The position numbers were made by a program, and so were the translations under genes. Shown here piece by piece: positions 57,584-64,000 of a DNA stretch of 64,000 nucleotides. The stretch comes from Dugong dugon. Its lineage: Eukaryota; Chordata; Mammalia; Sirenia; Dugongidae. Where the stretch lies: contig CM057476.1 in assembly GCA_030035585.1 (NCBI GenBank), positions 645,001-709,000 of the forward strand, written 5' to 3'. The notes under the pieces are model-generated. The model ran no database searches, was not told the origin of the DNA, and saw only the letters and a program-made list of their open reading frames with translations. Each line of letters begins with the position of its first letter. The stretch's first letter is position 1.

Positions 57584-57982
57584 TTCATAAAGTCCAGCGT
57601 TTCCAAGGGAGACGCACCAGCTAACGCGGCCTCAACAGTGTGCCCGTTTCACCACACGCTTGCCTCGTGTTTAATGTGGCTCTGGCACCGGTGGTGAAAC
57701 AGCCCCTCCTGCTTGTCCCTGTGCCCGGTGTGACCACAAGCAAGGCCAGGTCTCCCTGAGCGCCCTCGTACGCCCGCTGCTGCACCTGTGATGCTGCAGC
57801 TGCACTTGAATTGAGCGAATCACCTGACCATGGTGTTGAGACGTGTTCTTCTTTAAGATTCCAATCACACTGACGGGCTGCGCACCTTTTCAGTCTACCC
57901 ACAGCTTAAGGGAAATGCTTATGGTCCTCATTTTTATCCGTTTCCCAATTTATATCATCTCCAGGAAGTACATGAGCACTCA

Positions 57983-58031
57983 CACACACACACACTCACA
58001 CACACACACTCACACACACACACACACACAC
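57983..58031 (+). repeat. CA microsatellite with CACT interruptions
   Basis: cacacacacacactcacaca pattern repeated. A SINE inserted immediately after it. Confidence 0.95.
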
Positions 58032-58043
58032 CCTTAGGTGCAA

Positions 58044-58251
58044 ACCAAAAAAACCAAATCCGCTGCTGTCGCGTCGATTCCAACTCATAATGACCCTGTA
58101 GGACAGAACAGAACTGCCCCATAGGGTTTCCAAGGCTGTAATCTTTACAGAAGCAGACTGCCACATCTTTCTCCTGAGTGGCTGGTGGGTTTGAACTGCA
58201 GACCTCTTGGTTAGCAGCTGAGCACTTAACCACTGCGTCATCAAGGCTTCT
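58044..58251 (-). mobile_element. AfroSINE after a CA repeat, with target duplication
   Basis: Flanks cccttaggtgcaa (58031-58043) and cccttaggtccaa (58252-58264) differ at one base. The reversed tail gctgtcgcgtcgattccaac and the reversed head tggttagcagctgagcactt are clear. Confidence 0.94.
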
Positions 58252-58774
58252 CCCTTAGGTCCAAGGGGCTTCTAACTGCTAGGCAGAGCTCCTCCCTGGT
58301 GCGTCCAGGACGGGAAAACACAATCACAATCTGTGACTCGAAGGTGCAATTCCAGCAGTGTTGCTCCTGGAGTCTGCGGAGGGTTTTGACTCTGCACCTG
58401 TGTACACTGCACACACCCAGCGTCTGGTGTGGAATGTGGTCTGTGGGTGTGTGTGGGCACCTGCTGGACCGTTCAGAGCCAGGTGCAGCCAGGCGTGTCT
58501 CTTGGAGGGCCCTGGAGGTGGCCTGGGTGCAGGACTCAGAAACCTTGTTCTTCTTGAAGGTGGTGCAGACCCCTCAGTCCTCAGTGCCAGGCATCGCTCA
58601 ATGAGCGCCACAACAGACACCCAGTGCCAGGCATTGCTCAACAAGCACCAGAACAGACACCCACTGCCATTTCAAAATGCGAGTCTCCCACATATGGAGG
58701 TGTTGGAGGCTGGAAGGATGCCTGGGGTTTGCTTTAAAATCTTCCAAGAAAAAGGGAAATTAGAAGGGTAAGGA

Positions 58775-58872
58775 TGCTGACGGTTGTTAGCGCTGGGTGA
58801 TGGGTGCGTGCAAACTCATTGTGCTGTTCTCTCTACTCTTGTGCACGTTTGAAGATTTCTGTAATTGAAAGT
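58775..58872 (+). mobile_element. L1 3' tail fragment
   Basis: gctgggtgatgggtgcgtgc, gctgttctctctactcttgt and gatttctgtaattgaaa resemble the end of old L1M elements. Confidence 0.6.
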
Positions 58873-58907
58873 CAATGAGTACAGAAAAGCAGAAGATGGT
58901 GCATTCC

Positions 58908-59116
58908 CAGGATACAGCAAGTTTCAGCAAACTATGGCCCACGAATGTGTTTCTGTAAATAAAGCTTTATTGGCACACAACCACACCCAATTGTTCACAG
59001 ACTGCTTTTGCACTGCAATGGCTGAGGTGAGTAGCTGCAACGGAGACGGCACAGCCACAAAGCCTAAAGTATTTGCCATCCGGCTCTTGCTGGAAAAAGC
59101 TTGCTGACTCCTGCTA
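58908..59116 (-). mobile_element. Probable hAT-type non-autonomous element
   Basis: agtttcagcaaactatggcc at the left and gcttgctgactcctgctatg at the right are imperfect inverted ends. gtaaataaagctttattggc lies in the interior. It matches a dispersed 'gtcggcaaac..gtttgccgacccctg' family in outline. Confidence 0.6.
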
Positions 59117-59439
59117 TGGGGGCCTATTTATATGATCTCATTGGGAATGGAGTATCAGTCACAACGGAATGAACTGTCAGAGAAGTATCTCACCATTTAA
59201 GTACCAAGTCTTAGTTTTTTCAAATTTTTGGATTAAAAAAAATTTGTAGATCATATTGCATGTTTTTCTGCCTTTTTAGAAACAAATTTTAAAATAACCT
59301 AAAATGTCAGTCTCCAAGGGTCAGTGCCAGGGTGGACACAGGCAGATGGGGGGTCCACTCAGCTCAGATGACGAATGGGCAGGTGTGAGCTCAGTCAGGG
59401 AGCGGGGAGAGACGTCCAGCAGGATGGCTGGGTCCATCC

Positions 59440-59640
59440 ACGTAAGTGGAATCATAGAATATGTGGATTTTGTGTCTGGCTTCTTTCCTTATTACGAAGT
59501 TTGCAGGTTCACCGTGTATTAGGACTTCATTCATTTTTGTGGCCAAGTAATGCCCCATTGTATGCGTAGACTATGCTTTGTTTATCCATTCATCTGTTGA
59601 TGGACATTTGGGTTGTTTCCATTTTTAATGGATCCTTTTA
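59440..59640 (-). mobile_element. L1 3' fragment, minus orientation
   Basis: tgccccattgtatgcgtaga, gtttatccattcatctgttg and gatggacatttgggttgttt are characteristic of reversed L1 3' sequence. Confidence 0.85.
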
Positions 59641-59844
59641 AAGCATAAAAACAATGCATCAAGGGTGATGGAAGAATTTGGGGGCAGATAACGATGATGG
59701 TTGCACTACATGATGAACCGCACACGTGAAGAACACTGGGATGGTAAATGTTGCGTCACATATATATCTACCACAGTAAAAAAAACGCAGACCAAAAATT
59801 ACTTCATGAGTAGCACAGATAATACGATGCTGTGGTTACAAATA

Positions 59845-60037
59845 AACCGCAAAACCAGTTGCCATCAAGTCAACCCCGAAGCATGGCGACCCCACGTGTG
59901 TCACAGGGCTTTCAACGACTGATTTTTCAGAAGTAGATCACCAGGCTTTTCTTCTAAGGCACCTCTAAGTGGATTTGAACCATCAACCTCTTGGTTAGTA
60001 GCCAAGCACTTAATCGCTGTGCGACCCAGGGACTACA
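59845..60037 (-). mobile_element. AfroSINE with target duplication, minus orientation
   Basis: gttacaaata at 59835-59844 and 60038-60047 bounds the element. Reversed tail (gttgccatcaagtcaacccc) to reversed head (gcgacccagggactaca). Confidence 0.92.
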
Positions 60038-60419
60038 GTTACAAATACAGGCTCTGAATTTAGACAAATTTTGGAATCTCCTCTGTCGCTTACTAAGTAT
60101 GAGATCTGAGGCAAGTAGATTAACTTCTCTGTTAGAAACAAAAAAAACTAAACAATGAGATACTAACCACAGGGGTCTGACTGAACTTGAAGGGCTTAGG
60201 AGACAAGAGCCAGAAGGCCCGGGTGTTGGGAGAAGCAGCTCTACAGAGCAGGTCCTCGGGATCAGGGCCCGTGCCGTGGACCACTGTCCCCCCTCCTCAT
60301 GCTCAGAGCAGCCTAGATGTAAATACTGTTTCTGTGATGATAAGGGCCCCCCACCCTGGAACCTGAGAACCCCTGGGCCACAGTGTCCCTCAGTCCTGGC
60401 TGTCTCTGTAATCACAGCA

Positions 60420-60900
60420 GGAATTTCTCATGCAAATAAATTTACTGCCAGCTGATTCTGCTATCGTCACCTTACGAGTTTATTTTGGAACTCTGAGCAA
60501 TAATAAAAAAATCATTACCAGCTGTAATAGACTTGGCAGGGAACGTAGCACTTTAGTTCATCCTCAAGCACCCAGAGATCTTTTTTGTTAAGAAAATGAG
60601 AGAAATACCTGTTCTATGTTGATGAACTACAACTTAACCAGTAAAATGCTTGCTGTTAAAAACCAAAGACAGTATTAAAATTTCATCACTGTGAGGTTTG
60701 TGGCCAGAATCTAATGACAGAACAAATTGCATCTTTGCACAAATACAAGGGTAATCACTTTTTAATGTGCCTGTTATTCTTAGACAATTGATGGGCATTT
60801 GCTTCTGACTTCCCAGTCACTGGAGCAGAAATACTGCTTTTAAATTATGATTGAGGCTGATTTGGGGCTGTTGTTTTTATTGAAGACAGATTTAATATCT
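60420..60900 (+). promoter_or_regulatory. Candidate conserved non-coding block, intron 5
   Basis: About 480 bp without recognisable repeats, AT-leaning, containing a perfect octamer (atgcaaat, 60430-60437) and many short AT motifs such as aaattatgattgag. An enhancer is possible, but this is inference from composition. Confidence 0.25.
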
Positions 60901-61448
60901 GCAAGGGGGGTGGGAGAGTTTCTCAAGGAGGGGTGTGGCTTCAGCCTTCATTCCTGGGCCTCCTGGGCTGCCTAGGCGGTTGGAAACCACGTGAAGCTTT
61001 GCTAGTTACTGCTGAGCTCCGAAGGCCTTGGAAGAAACTAAGCCCCAACGTGCAAGTGAATAGTCTTTGTTTTGAATCAAAATCTTTTTTCGAAGTGTAG
61101 AAGCCCCTGCATCTTGCTAGCGACATGCTCTTCCTTTCTTTCTCTGTTATCCACAGCACCTAGTAGGCATCAGCACATCCTGAATCCATGAATGAATGAG
61201 TGAGGGCTGTGAACGATGACACCACCTGTTTATTCCGTGCCCCTCTCTCTCCTCATGTCAAGCTTTCCTACCGCTGCCCTCTGAAATGACTTCCTGGGGG
61301 ACTCACGACTTGGGAGGACCTATAATGCACGTTAGAAAAAATATAACCAGCACATTGCCTCATGACTTCACAGATACAATGGCTGGGACGAGGCTAAATT
61401 TACTGATGTGTCTTAAAGGTTTAGACACGATTACAGAAATTACCGCAG

Positions 61449-61868
61449 TCCATTGCATGTAGTTGCTCAGGCCTTGCACTCCCCAGCTCCAGGGGTGTCA
61501 TCTAGGGAGAGTCTGATGTGAATGGGGTTCCATCCATTGCATGTAGTTGCTCAGGCCTTGCACTCCCCAGCTCCAGGGGTGTCATCTAGGGACAGTCTGA
61601 TGTGAATGGAGTTCCATCCATTGCATGTAGTTGCTCAGGCCTTGCACTCCCCAGCTCCAGGGGTGTCATCTAGGGAGAGTCTGATGTGAATGGGGTTCCA
61701 TCCATTGCATGTAGTTGCTCAGGCCTTGCACTCCCCAGCTCCAGGGGTGTCATCTAGGGACAGTCTGATGTGAATGGAGTTCCATCCATTGCATGTAGTT
61801 GCTCAGGCCTTGCACTCCCCAGCTCCAGGGGTGTCATCTAGGGAGAGTCTGATGTGAATGGGGTTCCA
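61449..61868 (+). repeat. 84-bp tandem array, five copies in ABABA order
   Basis: Five exact-length units start at 61449, 61533, 61617, 61701 and 61785 (tccattgcatgtagttgctc and onward). Copies 1, 3 and 5 carry gggagagtct with aatggggttcc. Copies 2 and 4 carry gggacagtct with aatggagttcc. Otherwise they look identical. Confidence 0.97.
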
Positions 61869-61912
61869 CAGAGTTAGCAGTGTACAACCTATACAACTGC
61901 CTGATGCGGCCT

Positions 61913-62416
61913 TGTCTTAGTCATCTAGTGCTGCTATCACAGAAATACCACAAGGAGATGGCTTTAACAAAGAGAAATTTATTCTCTCACAGTCTAGGAG
62001 GCTACAAGTCCAGATTCAGGGCGTCAGCTCCAGGGGAAGGCCTTCTTTCTCTGTTGGCTCTGGAGGAAGGTCCATCAATCTTCCCCTGGACTAGGAGCTT
62101 CTCTGCGCAGGAACCTTAGGTCCAAAGGACGTGCTCTGCTCGCAGCACGGCTTTCTTGGTTGTATGAGGTCCCCCTGTCTCTATGCCTGCTTCTCTCTGT
62201 TGTATGTCAAAAGAGATTGGCTTAAGACACTATCTAATCTTGTAGACCTCATCAATATAACTGCTGCTAATCCATCTTTTACATCATAGTGATAGAATTT
62301 ACAACACATAGGGAAATCACATCAGATGACAAAATGGTAGACAATCCTACAATATTGGGAATCATGACCTAGCCAAGTTGACATATATTTGGGGGGACAC
62401 AATTCAATCCATGACA
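61913..62416 (-). mobile_element. LTR-like element, minus orientation
   Basis: A 504-bp unit bounded by tgtcttag and ccatgaca, giving TG..CA ends. The reversed start (ggggggacacaattcaatcc) is MaLR-like, but the interior (gatgacaaaatggtagacaa; aattgggaatcatgacctag-like) is not one I can name. It begins about 45 bp after the 84-bp array. A lineage-specific LTR is possible. Confidence 0.6.
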
Positions 62417-62842
62417 AGCCCCAACTACAGATACAACACATAGGACAAAACAATGAAGGAGGTAAGCAAGCGACTCAGGCTTGGGGAATGAGGCTCAACC
62501 TAACAGCCCGTTGGGTGTACTGATGTTTTCTCACCCCTCCCCCCCTACACCAAGTTAGTGGCTGAATTGATGCTTGTTTTGGTCACCTGTTGCAGTTATT
62601 CAACAAGCATTTGAACTCTGGTCTGTGCTGGCTGATTTCCCAGGCTCGGAGGGAGGCAAAGAGACACCCGAGGTAGCCCACTTGTGTCCCTAGTGGCTGG
62701 AGAAACGGCCCCCCAAGCCCTGGGCACAGGGACCCACTGGGGCCAACCGCACCAGGGATGAGATGGGGGTCAGTGGAGAGAGGCTGAGGGTGCTCAGGGC
62801 CTGCTGCCTGCTGTGTCCTCATCTGCTGTCTCTGCTCCCCAG

Positions 62843-62960
62843 GACTCCTGCCATGATCGGCTGCTCATTTGTGGTGGACCGGGAGTACTTTGGGGACATC
62901 GGCCTGCTGGACCCAGGCATGGAGGTGTATGGTGGAGAGAACATCGAGCTGGGCATGCGG
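62843..62960 (+). CDS. GALNT9: GALNT9 exon 6 (residues 321-360): GGEN motif region
   Basis: The acceptor is gtctctgctccccag before 62843 and the donor atgcgg|gtgagt after 62960. The exon completes Arg321 and reads TPAMIGCSFVVDREYFGDIG then LLDPGMEVYGGENIELGMR. This contains the conserved 'P.M.GG.F..DR.YF...G..D.GM..WGGEN.E' block of the family. GGEN is at 351-354, and Tyr350 replaces the Trp usual in canonical members. The frame stays open past the donor to about 63083, but that extension does not continue the family sequence and is intronic. The exon is 118 nt and ends in phase 0. The next exon, expected to begin with V-W-x-C-G-G, is outside the window. Confidence 0.96.
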
Positions 62961-64000
62961 GTGAGTGCAGCTGCGATGGGGTTTGAGCTAGTGAGGGGGC
63001 CGCACCAGGGTCTATACCTGGCTTGGAGGCACCAACGTCCCACAAGAATGGCTTCAAGGAGGACTCTTGCTGGTGGCCCATGAGCTGTCAACAATGAGAT
63101 AAGTCCCCAAACTGAGAGCCAACGTTAGCAACTCTTACAGCAATATGGCTGAGACATTTTGTGTCTGCTGAATATAATAACAAAATATTGGCCTTTTCTG
63201 TGCGTTGATTGTATTTTCTGGACATCACCTTTGAGTTGTTAGACAAAGGACTACTTGGCTGGACCAGGTGCAAGTTATCCACAGGCAGGGTGACTTAGTG
63301 AGTTTTGCCCGAGTGTGTGAACAGCTGTCTCCAGGGGAACCTCTGGCTTATCCTGAAGTGGGTCTGGATGGTGAGACAGTTCAGCTACGATGGCTTCAGG
63401 AGTAGCAATTAACCTCTTTTCCTAACGGGTGAAGCTTCCCTCACTGGGGTGTCTGACATGGGCTGTGTTTGGGATGAAGTTGCTAGTGGCTTTGACCTGA
63501 GGGGTCGTGTGACCCAACTCCTGACCTGTGTGGATGTGAGCCTGCAGCGGTGTCCTGACCCCTCTCTTCAGGGGTGGCAGGATGGGCTGTGAACTTGTAA
63601 AGACCCTGAGCTGCCCACCCACCACAGGAAATAAAGCAAGAGAAGGCCAGTTTGTGCACTGACTTCCCGGGCCATAAAACATCATTGGGCAAGAACTCAC
63701 AGTCCCCAAGTCCACCCAGGGGAACTGAGGACCACTGGGCAGGCTACAGGGCTAGCTTGGGAGTGTCCTGCAGTGGGTAGCAGGGCCCTGAGGTGAGAGA
63801 CATCTGCTGGGAGCATCTCTGGGCTGTCCCCATGGTGGGAAGCCATAGCATAACGAAAATCGAGGCCATTTTCTGCAAGTGCCACGATTTAGCTGAAAGT
63901 AGGGCAAAATGGCCCAGCCGCCAGGCCTTCAGGGTGGGAGGCTTTGCTTGGAGAGCTCCATGCCTGCCATGGGGGTCCCTGAAGACAGCAATGGCTGATT
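62961..64000 (+). other. GALNT9: Start of GALNT9 intron 6, cut by window end
   Basis: It begins gtgagt immediately after Arg360. No next exon with the expected V-W-x-C-G-G sequence appears before 64000. The stretch is otherwise unassigned. Confidence 0.8.

Larger units (their letters stand above)
48714..62842 (+). other. GALNT9: GALNT9 intron 5 (14,129 bp)
   Basis: Bounded by gtgagc and the ctgctccccag acceptor. Contains the polypurine tract, a hAT-like candidate, an L1 split by a SINE, LTR pieces and the 84-bp array. Stretches in which I see nothing nameable are 49345-49930, 50540-51290, 52325-55110, 55535-56270, 57590-57980, 58270-58770, 59115-59440, 60900-61445 and 62420-62842. Confidence 0.85.
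1608..62960 (+). other. GALNT9: GALNT9 gene, 5' half (six coding exons)
   Basis: Six exons splice into one open frame of 1,080 nt (241+181+167+175+198+118), or 360 codons, with phases 1, 2, 1, 2, 2, 0. Every junction has a GT donor and AG acceptor. The product reads as a type II Golgi protein of the GalNAc-transferase family (GT27). From memory of the human protein it matches GALNT9 nearly residue for residue, better than its relatives GALNT8, 17 and 18. The family transfers GalNAc from UDP-GalNAc to Ser/Thr to start mucin-type O-glycosylation, though members of this subfamily are reported to have weak or restricted activity. Human GALNT9 is about 603 residues, so roughly 240 residues, including the lectin domain, lie past the right edge. 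Introns are 21.4, 21.3, 0.9, 2.6 and 14.1 kb. No frameshift or premature stop is visible, so the gene looks functional. Confidence 0.96.

Noticed and set aside
61449-61868. CRISPR-like array
   Set aside because: The whole 84-bp unit is repeated with no variable spacers, and the genome is eutherian.
62961-63083. Extension of exon 6 as coding sequence
   Set aside because: The frame remains open by chance past a consensus gtgagt donor. The residues do not continue the family sequence.

Overview
The window is vertebrate, and specifically eutherian, nuclear DNA. It carries the 5' half of one recognisable protein-coding gene on the + strand: GALNT9, a polypeptide N-acetylgalactosaminyltransferase-family gene. 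Six coding exons (1608-1848, 23242-23422, 44691-44857, 45765-45939, 48516-48713, 62843-62960) join with perfect phase and GT/AG borders into 360 uninterrupted codons. These run from the start methionine through the type II membrane anchor, the stem and most of the GT-A catalytic domain. The rest of the catalytic domain and the ricin-type lectin domain lie beyond the right edge. I found no other gene, RNA gene, CRISPR array or prokaryote-like system.

The organism is most likely an afrotherian, with elephant or a close relative as first guess. More than twenty copies of a tRNA-headed SINE occur on both strands, with the 'gtggttaag..ctgctaacc' head and 'gagtcgga..cgactcgacggcaa' tail that I know as AfroSINE. 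RTE/BovB-type LINE fragments share 3' sequence with them. Older eutherian repeats (L1, L2, MIR, MaLR LTRs, MER5A-like) fill in the background.

Layout: 1-780 is 5' flank. About 780-1850 is a CpG island holding the presumed TATA-less promoter, the 5' UTR with upstream ORFs, and exon 1. Intron 1 (21.4 kb) holds a C-rich minisatellite at 4.0-5.2 kb, a 31-bp minisatellite at 16.6 kb, and scattered SINE, RTE, L1 and MIR copies. Intron 2 (21.3 kb) holds a large RTE fragment, AT-rich DNA, GT/CA tracts at 27-30 kb, L1 and LTR debris, a 19-20-bp minisatellite at 40.6-41.0 kb and a SINE nested in a SINE. Exons 3, 4 and 5 are clustered at 44.7-48.7 kb. Intron 5 (14.1 kb) has a polypurine tract next to exon 5, a possible hAT element, an L1 split by a SINE, and a five-copy 84-bp array abutting an LTR-like element. 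The final 1 kb is the start of intron 6.

The observations most worth checking are the upstream ORFs ending 27 nt before the GALNT9 start codon, the very G-rich template strand of the intron 1 minisatellite, the ABABA structure of the 84-bp array, the joining of two different tRNA-like heads to a shared SINE body, and several repeat-free AT-rich blocks that could be regulatory. I see no convincing undescribed biological system.
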